Positions 16,720 to 26,482 are shown, counted from the first letter of the stretch. The stretch is 64,000 nt of DNA from Subsaximicrobium wynnwilliamsii (GCF_007997225.1 NZ_VORM01000005.1:1-64000), one strand, 5' to 3'. Notes: generated by a model from the sequence alone, not told the origin. Program-made: numbers and translations.

Positions 16720-17718
16720 TTAAATCTTCACAACCATTTTCCCGGTATTCTCGCCCTCAAATAAGCCCATAAATGCTTCTGGGATGTTCTCAAAACCTTC
16801 CTTGATGGTTTCCTCATGCGTTAGTTTGCCTTCCTTAAGGTATTTACCCAATTGCTTGCGCGCTTCATCAAATTTAGCTTCATAGTTAGACACTATAAAC
16901 CCTTGCATCAAGGCACTGTTTTTGATCAAAAATGGTCTCACGCTCACTCCCCTAGGCACGGAGGTTTCATTATAAGTTGCAATGGCGCCACAATTGATGG
17001 TTCGCATAAACTTGTTGATGTTGTAAAGCACCGCATCAGAAATCTCGCCGCCCACATTATCAAAATAAATATCCACACCATCCTTGCAGGTTTCAGCAAT
17101 CGCTTTTCTCATATTCTCGGTAGTCTTGTAATTGATACCGGCATCAAAACCGAATTTGGATTTCAGTTTTTCCACTTTGGCATCGGTGCCAGCGATCCCA
17201 GCCACATGGCAACCCATTATTTTCCCGAGTTGACCCACAATACTCCCTACAGCCCCGGCAGCGCCAGAGACGACTAAAGTCTCGCCTTTTTTGGGTTTTC
17301 CAATTTCAGTAAAACCTAAATAAGCGGTCAGGCCTGTGAGTCCTAGAACACCCAAATAAGCGGTTAAAGGCACATTTTTATCGTCAATCTTGGTGAGATT
17401 TTTTCCGTCGGAAATCTGCTCTTTTTTCCACGGAAGCATGCCCGTCACTACATCGCCTTTTTTGAAATCGTCGTTTTTGGTTTCAATCACTTCAGCAACG
17501 ACCATAGAAGCGATTGGCGCATCAAGTTCAAAGGGTGGCATGTACGATTTTTCATCGCGCATACGACCTCTTAAATAAGGATCTACAGAAACATATTTCA
17601 ATTTCAGCTGGATCTCGCCAGATTTCAAATCGGCTAATTCCTCATCTATGAATTCAAAATCAGATGATTTTGGCTTGCCTTCGGGTCTGTGTTTTAGGAT
17701 AATAGTTTTGGTCTTCAT
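16720..17718 (-). CDS. NADP-dependent oxidoreductase, CurA / prostaglandin-reductase family
   Basis: 332 residues, zinc-independent medium-chain dehydrogenase. Family features: RPEGKPKSSDFEF near the N-terminus, VDPYLRGRMRD (45-55), GLTGLTAYLGF, and the glycine-rich NADPH loop VVSGAAGAVGSIVGQ at about 150-164. It probably reduces the C=C bond of enones, quinones or 2-alkenals, a detoxification role, in the cytoplasm. It is monocistronic. Its stop codon abuts repeat copy 2. The ATG at 17718 matches the family start. Confidence 0.85.
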   Translation of the reverse strand: MKTKTIILKHRPEGKPKSSDFEFIDEELADLKSGEIQLKLKYVSVDPYLRGRMRDEKSYMPPFELDAPIASMVVAEVIETKNDDFKKGDVVTGMLPWKKEQISDGKNLTKIDDKNVPLTAYLGVLGLTGLTAYLGFTEIGKPKKGETLVVSGAAGAVGSIVGQLGKIMGCHVAGIAGTDAKVEKLKSKFGFDAGINYKTTENMRKAIAETCKDGVDIYFDNVGGEISDAVLYNINKFMRTINCGAIATYNETSVPRGVSVRPFLIKNSALMQGFIVSNYEAKFDEARKQLGKYLKEGKLTHEETIKEGFENIPEAFMGLFEGENTGKMVVKI

Positions 17719-17864
17719 GAGTTTTTCTGGTTTTTGATGTCCTTCAAGTTACAAAATCAAGCTATTTTTGTGGGCTAAAAGGTTTAGGTTTAAGAGGACT
17801 TTAACCATTGAGAACCTATCTGTTTATTATATTAATGATCTAACCGAAATCCCTATTCAAAGCT

Positions 17865-18776
17865 ATGGTATCAAAAGCGCTTAGTCTCAAGAATATTCCG
17901 AAATTAATGGGTAAAACGGCTAAGGTTTGGTTTAACGATGAACCCTTCCGCTTAAGCGCCATCATTGCTTATTATGCCATTTTATCATTGCCAGCATTGA
18001 TCATCATCATCATGAACGTTGTGGGTGGCATTTGGGGTAAGGAAATCGTTCAAGGCGAGCTTCTAGGGGAGATTTCTGAAGCGATTGGGACGGAAGCTGC
18101 GGAATCGATTCGCATGATGATCGTGGATCAAGGTGACAAATCCACCTCCTTATTTGCCACAATTGTGGGTATTGGCACGCTTCTTTATGGTGCAACAGGG
18201 GTCTTTTTTCAGCTTCAGGAATCTTTTGATAAAATTTGGAAAACTAAACCAAAATATACCAACGGCATCATCGCGACAATCATGAGCCGCTTGAAGAGCA
18301 TCGGATTCATTTTGATACTGGGCTTTTTATTACTGGTAAGTTTTGTGCTCACGTCCTTGCTGAGTACTTTCAGCAATAGACTTGAGCTATTTCTGCCAGA
18401 AAAGCTGCTCAAATATGTTTTCATTTTTGACATACTTATCTCATTAGGATTCATTTATGTGCTTTTCGGGGCCATGTTTAAATTTCTACCAAGCAAACCC
18501 ATTTCTTGGAAAGCCGTTAGAGTAGGTGCTGCCATTACTGCCATTTTATTTATCATTGGGAAATATCTTCTCGCCATTTATTTTAGCACGATGCAACCTG
18601 GTTCTACGTATGGCGCTGCCGGTTCCATCATACTTGTGATGCTTTGGGTCTCTTATTCGAGTTTGATCTTGTTTTATGGCGCCCATTTTACCAAGGTATA
18701 TGCCGATGAATATGGATTGAGCATTGATAATAATGATGACGAAGCACTCGACGAGGCGCTTGAAGAAATCAATTGA
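17865..18776 (+). CDS. YihY/BrkB family inner-membrane protein
   Basis: 303 residues with six predicted transmembrane helices. Family landmarks are FRLSAIIAYYAILSLPALIII near residue 28, LYGATGVFFQLQESFDKIW at about 107-125, and GSTYGAAGSIILVMLWVSYSSLILFYGAHF near 250. The C-terminus is an acidic cytoplasmic tail (DDEALDEALEEIN). Substrate and role are not established for the family, and the older RNase BN annotation is wrong. Transcribed alone. Confidence 0.85.
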   Translation: MVSKALSLKNIPKLMGKTAKVWFNDEPFRLSAIIAYYAILSLPALIIIIMNVVGGIWGKEIVQGELLGEISEAIGTEAAESIRMMIVDQGDKSTSLFATIVGIGTLLYGATGVFFQLQESFDKIWKTKPKYTNGIIATIMSRLKSIGFILILGFLLLVSFVLTSLLSTFSNRLELFLPEKLLKYVFIFDILISLGFIYVLFGAMFKFLPSKPISWKAVRVGAAITAILFIIGKYLLAIYFSTMQPGSTYGAAGSIILVMLWVSYSSLILFYGAHFTKVYADEYGLSIDNNDDEALDEALEEIN

Positions 18777-18903
18777 TTTTATGCTGCGGAAGGATTTTTT
18801 TTGAGTCAATATAAATTAATATTTTATCCAACTAGAGTTGAATGTTTGGCTAAAAGGGGATTTAATCACTCATCAAATTCTGAAAAATTCGTTTTTGAAC
18901 TTA

Positions 18904-18999
18904 ATCAATAACCCCAGTGCAAGCCACAAGGCATGAATTGAAAGGTGTGTTTTGTATTTCTAGGCAAGCCTTGGGGAATAAAAGCCTTTGGAGGGATAA
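18904..18999 (-). repeat. ~95-bp dispersed intergenic repeat, copy 3
   Basis: Same blocks as copies 1 and 2 (gcatgaattgaaaggtgtg, ggcaagccttgggg). The outer arms are ccccag / cttgggg, different bases from copy 2 but still complementary. Unlike the others it does not abut a minus-strand stop codon; it lies between two plus-strand genes and is the main content of the 18777-19079 gap. Confidence 0.8.
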
Positions 19000-19067
19000 A
19001 AATGGCAATATCAGTAGCTTTTAGACGAATTGCGCTCATTTTTCTTCTTTAACTTACACAAAGAGTT

Positions 19068-19075
19068 TATTTTTG
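19068..19075 (+). promoter_or_regulatory. -7 element TATTTTTG of the DEAH helicase gene
   Basis: Exact TAnnTTTG match ending 4 bases before the ATG at 19080, predicting a leaderless transcript or use of the second ATG at 19095. Confidence 0.5.
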
Positions 19076-19079
19076 CACT

Positions 19080-20648
19080 ATGGAAAAAGCGATCATGACC
19101 GATAAAGATTTAGGGCTTCAGGACAAAAAAACAGATAAGGAATTATACAGTTACCAAAAAGGAGCCATTGACCAGATTTTCGATAAGTTCGAAACCGCGG
19201 CAGACGATTACCACCTGTTGTACCAATTGCCAACTGGTGGAGGGAAAACGGTCATTTTTTCTGAAATTGTTCGCCAATACCTTAAAACGCACAAGAAAAA
19301 AGTACTGGTCATGACCCACCGTATTGAGCTGTGCAAGCAAACTTCAAAAATGCTTACCAGCTTTGGCGTTTCCAATAAAACGATTGATAGCAAGGCCAAT
19401 CTCGACGATCAAGAAGATTATAGTTGCTACGTCGCCATGGTCGAGACGCTCAATAACCGATTAAATGAAGAAAAACTCGATATTTCTGATGTAGGTTTGG
19501 TCATCATCGATGAGGCGCATTATAACAGTTTCACCAAACTCTTCAAGTTTTTTGAGAATGCTTTTCTATTAGGCGTTACCGCAACCCCTCTGAGTTCGAA
19601 CAAAGATTTGCCAATGAAAGGCAATTATAACGAACTCATTGCCGGCGAATCCATTGGTGCCTTGATTGAAAATGAATTTTTGGCCAGGGCAGATGTGTAT
19701 CAATATGATATGGGCTTAACCTCACTCGAAGTGGGCAGTAATGGCGATTACACCGTAAAATCTTCCGAAGATCTCTATTCGAGTCCGGCCATGTTGGATA
19801 AGTTGTTGGAGGCTTATAGAAAGCATTCCGACGGAAAAAAAACACTCATCTTCAATAACGGAATCAATACCTCCATCATGGTGTATCACACCTTTAAAGA
19901 GGCTGGTTTACCTGTGATGCATTTAGATAATACCGCAACCAAAAAACAGCGAAAGCAGATTTTAAATTGGTTTAAAGAAACTCCAAACGCCATTCTAAGT
20001 TCGGTAAGCATCTTAACCACCGGTTTTGATGAGCCTACCATTGACACCATTATATTGAACAGGGCCACAAAATCATTGACCTTATATTACCAGATGATTG
20101 GTCGTGGTTCACGTATCCTCAACAATAAGTCCAAATTCACAGTCATTGATTTAGGTAACAATAACTACCGTTTTGGGCCTTGGGGCGCAGATTTAGATTG
20201 GAATACCATTTTTAGTTCGCCAGATTATTACATGGATAAATTGATGGACGATGAGGCCATCGAAGGTCAGTTTCGACACGAGCTGCCCGAAGAGATTCGC
20301 AAAGAATTCTCTAAGTCTGAAGAGGTCTATTTTGATATTGAGCAAGTTTATAAAGACGCCACTTTTGGCGGCGAATCATCAAAAGTGGTCTTGGAGCGTT
20401 CCATAGAACAGCACGCTAAAATCTGTATTGAAAACAGCGAGGATGTCTATGATGCCTTGGCCTTGGCCAAATTATTGGAAGATGATATTGATAACCGTAT
20501 TGATGTCTATGCCAAATGCATTAGCAAAAGCACTTATAATTTCTTGAAATGGTTGCGAGATGATTACAAGCAAAAGCTAAAAAGTTATTTGCGCTCCAAT
20601 TTTGACGAAGTTTTTGAGCAAATTCATGGGCACCCACCAGAAGAGTGA
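19080..20648 (+). CDS. DEAD/DEAH-box helicase of the SSL2/RadD-like type
   Basis: 522 residues, superfamily 2. Motif I is LPTGGGKT (50-57), motif II DEAH (144-147), motif III TATP, and the last motif is QMIGRGSR. This set fits the COG1061 helicases (RadD/XPB-like) acting on DNA or branched structures. The 100-residue C-terminal extension has no recognisable nuclease or zinc finger. No restriction or defence genes are adjacent, so a repair role is more likely. The start at 19080 is 4 bases after the promoter; MTDKDLG at 19095 is an alternative. Confidence 0.85.
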   Translation: MEKAIMTDKDLGLQDKKTDKELYSYQKGAIDQIFDKFETAADDYHLLYQLPTGGGKTVIFSEIVRQYLKTHKKKVLVMTHRIELCKQTSKMLTSFGVSNKTIDSKANLDDQEDYSCYVAMVETLNNRLNEEKLDISDVGLVIIDEAHYNSFTKLFKFFENAFLLGVTATPLSSNKDLPMKGNYNELIAGESIGALIENEFLARADVYQYDMGLTSLEVGSNGDYTVKSSEDLYSSPAMLDKLLEAYRKHSDGKKTLIFNNGINTSIMVYHTFKEAGLPVMHLDNTATKKQRKQILNWFKETPNAILSSVSILTTGFDEPTIDTIILNRATKSLTLYYQMIGRGSRILNNKSKFTVIDLGNNNYRFGPWGADLDWNTIFSSPDYYMDKLMDDEAIEGQFRHELPEEIRKEFSKSEEVYFDIEQVYKDATFGGESSKVVLERSIEQHAKICIENSEDVYDALALAKLLEDDIDNRIDVYAKCISKSTYNFLKWLRDDYKQKLKSYLRSNFDEVFEQIHGHPPEE

Positions 20649-20751
20649 TTCCTGCAATCGTTCTGCATAGGCTTTAGGTCAAAATGTTAACAAAGCATTA
20701 AAAGCACGGCTTGTGACGCTTGTTTTCATTACATTAAAGAAAACATACACC

Positions 20752-21156
20752 ATGAAGCGATTAGCCACATTAATTCTCTTTTTTACAATTTCCACTGGGT
20801 TTGCTCAGGGGTATCCACAAATTGAAGGAGCTTCCAGCAGCATCACCGAAACAGCCGATAGCATTACCGACGCCTACGACCAGAAGTTGTCAATGACTTC
20901 ACAGCAAAAAGCAATTTTCAAAATAAGGGTTGAAGATTTTCTGAAAATACGCCAAAACATCATGGCCACTAAAACAGGAAAAGATCAGCTAAATGCTTTG
21001 GTCAATCTTCAAGCGGAAGAAACACTTGCGATGAATGATGTTTTGACCAGACTCCAAATGCGCGTCTATAAAAAGGTCAAACGCGAAATCCAACCTTTAA
21101 AGGTGGTCGATATGCCCAATGACGCTTCAAAATCAAAAAAAAAGAAGAAAGAGTAA
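20752..21156 (+). CDS. Secreted hypothetical protein
   Basis: 134 residues from the ATG at 20752, where MKRLATLILFFTISTGFAQG is a clean signal peptide. The mature part is helical, with conserved-looking KTGKDQLNALVNLQAEET, and ends in a lysine-rich KSKKKKKE tail. It is likely periplasmic. I recognise no family. It lies 104 bases after the helicase and 66 bases before the ModF-like gene, all on the plus strand. Confidence 0.65.
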   Translation: MKRLATLILFFTISTGFAQGYPQIEGASSSITETADSITDAYDQKLSMTSQQKAIFKIRVEDFLKIRQNIMATKTGKDQLNALVNLQAEETLAMNDVLTRLQMRVYKKVKREIQPLKVVDMPNDASKSKKKKKE

Positions 21157-21222
21157 TCTATGATCATGACGGAAATGATATTTAGAACATTTTAGAACGC
21201 ATGATCCCTCTAATTTTTTCAA

Positions 21223-22473
21223 ATGAAACAGCCGCGGCATTGGTTTATCTACACCAACAATCAAAGTAACAAGAAACGGTTTTTAGACCAGCTTTACACT
21301 GGAGCGTATTTGGAGGAATACGGTCAATGCAGTCAAGACAAAACACGCTTATTTTCAGATTCAGAAATTGACCGATTGATTTCCGAAGAGGAACGTCATG
21401 ATTTTAAAACTGTGACCACTCCAAATGATCAGCCTTTAAACGCCATGTCGAGTGGCGAGCAGAAAAAAGCGCTTTTCAGTGAGCTCGTCAAGCATCCGCC
21501 AGAATTGCTGATTTTAGACAATCCCTTTACGCATTTGGATATGGCATCCCAGAGCGAATTAAAACAACTGCTTTCTGAAATCGCAACTCAAAGCAGCATC
21601 ATTCAGTTGAGCAGTAGGGTAGCAGATAAGCTTCCGTTTATCAAACGATGTTCTGTGCTTCAAGCTGACCATCAAATTACCGCCATTTCCGAAGCCGATT
21701 TAAAAACCCATTCTTTTCCGAAGCACATTGTATTGAATTCAAAAAACATTCCGCCGCCATTAAAACCAATGGAAATGGAGGGCAAGGAAGTCATCGTTTT
21801 CGATGCTGTAAATGTGTCCTTTGCTGAAAGACCCATACTTCAAAACATAAATTGGACGGTCAATAAAGGCGAGTTTTGGCAATTATCAGGCAAAAATGGA
21901 AGCGGAAAAACCACCTTGCTGTCAATGATTACAGGCGAAAACACCAAAGGTTACGGGCAAAATTTAGTCCTTTTCGGAAAATTGAAAGGCAGCGGCGAAA
22001 GCCTTTGGGAGATTAAGAAACAGATTGGCTATGTCACACCAGCAATGACCAGGTTGTTCAATGGCTATCATTCTGTAGTGAACATGGTAGTTTCGGGGCT
22101 TTTTGATTCCGTTGGGCTTTACCAAAAACCAAGCGATTTGCAACTCAATTTGGCAGCGCAATGGCTGGAAGTCTTGAATTTGAAGCCTCTTAAACCCACC
22201 AACTTTAAGGACTTGAGTTTAGGGCAGCAACGTTTGGTAATGATTGCCCGCGCCATGATCAAACATCCACCACTATTGATTTTAGATGAGCCTACCGCCG
22301 ATTTAGACGATGACAGCGCCGCTTTGTTTGTGGCGCTCGTTAATAAAATCGCCCAAGAAAGTGATACTGCCATCATCTATGTTTCCCATAGCCTTGAACC
22401 CAGTTTGCAACCCTCGCATCACTATCTTTTGGAAGCAAATGCATTGGGTTCAACAGGCAAGGTGGTCACTTAG
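21223..22473 (+). CDS. ModF-like tandem ABC ATPase with degenerate first domain
   Basis: 416 residues with two ABC-ATPase halves and no membrane part. The second half (about 188-416) is complete: Walker A GKNGSGKT (223-230), signature LSLGQQR, and Walker B LLILDEPTADLD. The first half keeps a signature (MSSGEQKKA, 75-83) and a Walker B-like LLILDNPFTHLD, but no glycine-rich Walker A: the N-terminus reads FIYTNNQSNKKRFLDQL, and the usual acidic residue after D is N. It is shorter than ModF. The role is unknown; molybdate-related names are by homology only. Confidence 0.8.
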   Translation: MKQPRHWFIYTNNQSNKKRFLDQLYTGAYLEEYGQCSQDKTRLFSDSEIDRLISEEERHDFKTVTTPNDQPLNAMSSGEQKKALFSELVKHPPELLILDNPFTHLDMASQSELKQLLSEIATQSSIIQLSSRVADKLPFIKRCSVLQADHQITAISEADLKTHSFPKHIVLNSKNIPPPLKPMEMEGKEVIVFDAVNVSFAERPILQNINWTVNKGEFWQLSGKNGSGKTTLLSMITGENTKGYGQNLVLFGKLKGSGESLWEIKKQIGYVTPAMTRLFNGYHSVVNMVVSGLFDSVGLYQKPSDLQLNLAAQWLEVLNLKPLKPTNFKDLSLGQQRLVMIARAMIKHPPLLILDEPTADLDDDSAALFVALVNKIAQESDTAIIYVSHSLEPSLQPSHHYLLEANALGSTGKVVT

Positions 22474-22610
22474 ATTGAAAAGCTACCGTAAATGCTAAAA
22501 ATCAGGATGGATTTTGGGACTTTATTGGTCTCAAATAGAGTGGAAACTATGCACTTTAGTGCATTTCGCTTTAGCTTTAAAAATGTTTTGCCACGAATTT
22601 CACAAACCTG

Positions 22611-22740
22611 CCTGTCCGGTAGGTAGGTTTTCACGAAACCGTTTGTTATCCAAAAACGCAGGCAATGAGATACTATTCATTTCACGAATTCAACAGACTT
22701 TCAGTCTGTTGAAAAAAATCTACGGACTTGAAGTCCATAG
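22611..22740. repeat. Cluster of palindromes (CCTGCC type, then two hairpins)
   Basis: The gap 22474-22887 contains a CCTGCC-type palindrome at about 22611-22631. It also has a perfect 11-bp stem ttcaacagact / agtctgttgaa at 22689-22713 with a 3-base loop followed by T-poor, A-rich sequence. A second imperfect hairpin lies at 22720-22740 (ctacggac / gtccatag). On the minus strand the first hairpin is flanked by T7, but no minus-strand gene ends here. No gene is supported in this gap. Confidence 0.65.
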
Positions 22741-22887
22741 TGGTTTAGTTAGATGCGAAACGCTTTTTATGAAGCCTACCTAGTCTTAACTCCACTTAAG
22801 AACAATTTGGTATTGAGCTAGTTTAAGTCGGTATCAAGTTAAAAAATGAGCACAGATTTACGTTTCTTGTAGCAAAACGCTTTATAT

Positions 22888-23394
22888 ATGAAACCCAGAG
22901 AAAAAACACCAGACATTACTATTGATTTGGTAAACGACACCAAATGGAACCTTGGAGAGCAAGACCCCAAGCAATTTATCATGATTGTTTTTTACAGAGG
23001 CAAACATTGCCCAGTCTGTAAAAGTTACTTGGAGGAATTGCAAGAAAAATTGAGCAAGTTTACCGATAGAGGTGTCAATGTGATTGCCATAAGCGCCAAT
23101 TCAGAAAAGCTATCCAAAGAAACCTATAAAGAATGGAACATCCCAGACATTCCCGTGGGTTTTGAATTTCCTATTGAAGACGCTAGAACATGGGGCTTAT
23201 TCGTCTCTAAAGGCATTAAGGACGAAGAACCAGAGACCTTTTTTGAACCCGCCCTGTTTTTGATCAAACCCAATCAGGAATTATATTGTGCATCCATCCA
23301 AACCATGCCATTTGCAAGGCCAAGTTTTGACGATATTGTAAAAGCGATTGACTTTGTGGTAGATAAGGACTATCCGGCTAGGGGAGAAGCCTAG
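22888..23394 (+). CDS. Peroxiredoxin-like AhpC/TSA family protein
   Basis: 168 residues, thioredoxin fold, no signal peptide, so cytoplasmic. The active site reads FYRGKHCPVCKSYLEEL with a CxxC at 41-44, as in the peroxiredoxin-like (COG1225-type) redoxins whose first cysteine reacts with peroxide. The second cysteine two residues later suggests a thioredoxin-like resolving pair. It ends in a proper terminator at 23423. The next gene starts 90 bases on, beyond that terminator. Confidence 0.8.
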   Translation: MKPREKTPDITIDLVNDTKWNLGEQDPKQFIMIVFYRGKHCPVCKSYLEELQEKLSKFTDRGVNVIAISANSEKLSKETYKEWNIPDIPVGFEFPIEDARTWGLFVSKGIKDEEPETFFEPALFLIKPNQELYCASIQTMPFARPSFDDIVKAIDFVVDKDYPARGEA

Positions 23395-23422
23395 TTGAGA
23401 TTAAGGTCTTTAATTTGCAGTT

Positions 23423-23460
23423 AAAATAGCGCAGCGTCTTTCGGCTTTGCGCTATTTTAT
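23423..23460 (+). terminator. Rho-independent terminator
   Basis: An 11-bp stem aaaatagcgca / tgcgctatttt with a 14-base loop and T-rich tail, 29 bases beyond the peroxiredoxin stop. Confidence 0.75.
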
Positions 23461-23483
23461 TTTATCTTTATTCAGAAAAAAAC

Positions 23484-24761
23484 ATGGACAGAAAAGACTA
23501 TAAAATTCACATTATTGGAGCAGGCATAAGCGGACTTCTAGCGGCGAAAACTTTAGAAAATCAAGGCTACCGCCCCACGATTATTGAAGCGACCGACCGT
23601 ATTGGAGGCCGCGTCAAGACCGATATTGTGGACGGATATCAGTTAGATCATGGTTTCCAGGTTTTGCTGGATGCTTATCCCATGGCCAAGAAGCATCTGG
23701 ATTACGATGCTTTAGAACTCCAAAAACTCATACCTGGCGCGGTTATATTCAAAGATGGCAGCTCAAACACCATTGGCGATCCGCTTCGGGATTTGTCCTT
23801 ATTATGGTCCACAATGACCGCCAGCGTTGGGAGTTTTTCAGATAAGTTGAAGATCTTAAAGCTCAACGTTAAACTTAAGGGTCGCAGTTTAGAGACCATT
23901 TTTGCTGCGGAAGAACGCAGTACTCGCGAGTATCTGCAAGCTGAAGGATTTAGTGAGCGTATCATCTCAAATTTCTTTAAGCCGTTTTTCGCCGGAATAT
24001 TTTTGGAGCCCGATTTGAAAACCTCCAGCCGTATGTTCGAATTCGTTTATAAATTATTTGGCGAAGGCATGGCAGTGCTGCCAAAGGCAGGTATCTCGGC
24101 CATTACAGAACAATTGAAATCTCAACTTAATGACACCCAGTTTAAATTCAACACCAAAGTTTCCGCAGTAAATGACGAGCATATTCTCTTAGATAATAAT
24201 CAGAAATTGCAAACCCATTTTACCATTATTGCCACAGAGGCGTCGTCACTGCTTTCCAACTTAAACACAAAAACCCAATGGAAATCCTGCGATAATCTCT
24301 ATTTCACGGTCAAATCCAAAACCATACAAAAACCAATCATCGGTTTGGTTGCCGATGCCGATGCACTCATCAACAATCTTTTCTACTGCAACTCCGTAGC
24401 CACCAAAAGTAAAGGAGCGCAAGAATTACTCTCAGTAACCGTTGTGAAAAAGCACGAGTTAAACGAAAAAGACTTGATTATGAAAGTGCAAGAAGACCTA
24501 AAACAATTTTGTGACATAGAACACAGCACATTTTTGAAACGCTACCAAATCTTACAAGCACTACCAGATTTAGAACATCTGCACTACGATTGTTCACCCA
24601 CCGAAACCCGCATTAAACCCACCATTTTCCTCGCTGGAGACCAAATGCTCAATGGCTCGCTCAATGCCGCGATGATTGCTGGCGAAAGGGCCGCACAAGG
24701 TGTTATTTTAGCTCTGGAGGACGGACTGCGAGCAGATGGCATCACTTCAGAATATCGATAG
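23484..24761 (+). CDS. FAD-dependent amine oxidase / phytoene desaturase-like oxidoreductase
   Basis: 425 residues. The N-terminal dinucleotide fold has IIGAGISGLLAA (GxGxxG at 12-17), then the acidic IIEATDRIGGRVKTD that binds the FAD ribose, and DHGFQVLLDAYP. The C-terminus has the second FAD motif, FLAGDQMLNGSLNAAMIAGERAA. This fits NAD(P)/FAD-dependent proteins related to protoporphyrinogen oxidase and carotenoid desaturases. The substrate is unknown. A TATCTTTA element (one mismatch to the -7 consensus) lies about 13 bases before the ATG. Confidence 0.85.
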   Translation: MDRKDYKIHIIGAGISGLLAAKTLENQGYRPTIIEATDRIGGRVKTDIVDGYQLDHGFQVLLDAYPMAKKHLDYDALELQKLIPGAVIFKDGSSNTIGDPLRDLSLLWSTMTASVGSFSDKLKILKLNVKLKGRSLETIFAAEERSTREYLQAEGFSERIISNFFKPFFAGIFLEPDLKTSSRMFEFVYKLFGEGMAVLPKAGISAITEQLKSQLNDTQFKFNTKVSAVNDEHILLDNNQKLQTHFTIIATEASSLLSNLNTKTQWKSCDNLYFTVKSKTIQKPIIGLVADADALINNLFYCNSVATKSKGAQELLSVTVVKKHELNEKDLIMKVQEDLKQFCDIEHSTFLKRYQILQALPDLEHLHYDCSPTETRIKPTIFLAGDQMLNGSLNAAMIAGERAAQGVILALEDGLRADGITSEYR

Positions 24762-24967
24762 GTTTTTTTAAGTGCGTGCACAAAATTTACATCTGGATTG
24801 CGCCGCACTAATTATCCTGCAAGATTTTTTTAAACCTGGCAGGTTTGATTGTAGTCGCATCAATACAAAATTCATGCATTCGTGCTCTTTTTCACTTCAA
24901 GCAGCGATTTTATTCCATACCTTTATAAACCAATCCATTAGCACCTACTTTATCAAAATACAGTATC

Positions 24968-26425
24968 ATGATAACTGAGAGGAACAATTATGTGGATTTC
25001 CATTGCCATTCTGCCATAAAACCTTACGGCAAGAGTTTCAATTACAAAAAAACAGGCGTCAATAATAGCAACAGGGGCCGATCTAGCAGCATTTGGAGGT
25101 ATGACCCACCGAGTTTGGGCGATAAACTGCTCAATTATGTCATTAACCTTACCAAATTTTCCCAAGCCAATTTCACAAGCCTTTCCAAAGGAGGTGTTTC
25201 TGTGGTTTGTGAATCGCTTTATCCTATTGAAAAGTATTTTTTTGAGAACAAAATCAAGAGCGAGCTCATCAAAGATATTACTGCCAATTTCGCCACTGGG
25301 CTAGGGCGCAATCGGGTGGATATGGTGCAAGCAATGACCAACTATTTTGAGGATTTAGAACGTGAATACGATTTTTACAAACAACTCAACAATGTGATTG
25401 TCAGCCTGCCCGAGGGTCGGTTTAAATACCGAATTGTTCGCAGCTATGCAGAGATTGATGCGGTTATGGAAGCCGCAAAAAAGGAGACTAACAAAATTAC
25501 CACCATCTGTGTCATTATGTCCATCGAAGGCTTACATGTTTTAAACGACAGTATTGACCAACCACCCAGTGAGACCTCCTTTTTAAAAAACCTGCAAGCA
25601 ATCAAGAACTGGGAAGCACCTCCATTCTTCGTGACCGTTGCCCATCATTTTTGGAACCATATCTGTGGACATGCCGAAAGTTTTACCAAATTGGTAAAAT
25701 CCAAGGTAGACCAATCTGAAGGTTTGAATCTTGGATTTACCGCCATGGGCATTAAGATTGTGCATGCTTTGCTGAGTACTGAGAATGGCAAGCGCATCCT
25801 CATTGATGTGAAGCACATGAGCGTGGCGTCCCGAACAGAATATTATGCACTTTTAGACCAAAATGCAGACTATAAGAACATCCCTATTATCGCGAGCCAT
25901 GCGGCTGCAAATGGGATGCGTTCTTTTGAGGACACAACGCAAAGTGGCTCCAAGGTGGCGAATCAATTGAAAGCTGTGGATATCAATATCTACAATGCGG
26001 AGCTCATTCGCATTGCAAAGAGCAAAGGAATTCTAGGCTTGCAGTTAGACGAAAGACGCGTGGCCAGTGAGGCTACCTTAAAAGCGACCAGGCAGTCCTT
26101 GAGCAGATCCAAAATCATGCATTATCGCTCAGAGCTCTTATGGAACCAGATCCAACACATTGCTGAAGTACTCGATCATGAGCAGCTGTTTGCTTGGGAT
26201 TGCATCGCTATAGGCAGTGATTTTGATGGCATCATAGACCCTTTAAATTCATTTTGGACCGCAGAAGAATTGCCTTTTTTAGCCGATTTTTTAGAAAGGC
26301 ATGCCTATAATTACCTTAAGGGCGCCAAGTTCAAAGTAGAAGCCAATGCCATACAAGCCGATGAAGTGATCGCACGCGTGATGTCTAAAAACGGAATGGC
26401 ATTCCTTAAAACGCATTTCGTGTGA
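24968..26425 (+). CDS. Membrane dipeptidase family (M19) metallohydrolase
   Basis: 485 residues, cytoplasmic. Metal-binding landmarks follow the M19/amidohydrolase order: DFHCHSAI (HxH at 12-14), VAHHFWNHICGH near 220, DVKHMS near 278, an ASHAA histidine near 311, and GSDFDG near 416. An insertion after the first motif (about 60-150) makes it longer than renal dipeptidase. It probably hydrolyses a dipeptide or similar amide. The ATG at 24968 follows shortly after a poor leader; no operon is evident with the DUF4251 gene 67 bases downstream, which has its own promoter. Confidence 0.8.
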   Translation: MITERNNYVDFHCHSAIKPYGKSFNYKKTGVNNSNRGRSSSIWRYDPPSLGDKLLNYVINLTKFSQANFTSLSKGGVSVVCESLYPIEKYFFENKIKSELIKDITANFATGLGRNRVDMVQAMTNYFEDLEREYDFYKQLNNVIVSLPEGRFKYRIVRSYAEIDAVMEAAKKETNKITTICVIMSIEGLHVLNDSIDQPPSETSFLKNLQAIKNWEAPPFFVTVAHHFWNHICGHAESFTKLVKSKVDQSEGLNLGFTAMGIKIVHALLSTENGKRILIDVKHMSVASRTEYYALLDQNADYKNIPIIASHAAANGMRSFEDTTQSGSKVANQLKAVDINIYNAELIRIAKSKGILGLQLDERRVASEATLKATRQSLSRSKIMHYRSELLWNQIQHIAEVLDHEQLFAWDCIAIGSDFDGIIDPLNSFWTAEELPFLADFLERHAYNYLKGAKFKVEANAIQADEVIARVMSKNGMAFLKTHFV

Positions 26426-26482
26426 TGCTTTTTGGGACGAAATTAAGAAAGGGAATCTCCTCTTTTCGTATCTTATAAAAAA

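Noticed and set aside
22514-22783. A possible 89-residue gene before the peroxiredoxin
   Set aside because: It spans three palindromes and has no recognisable domain or promoter; composition is not convincing.
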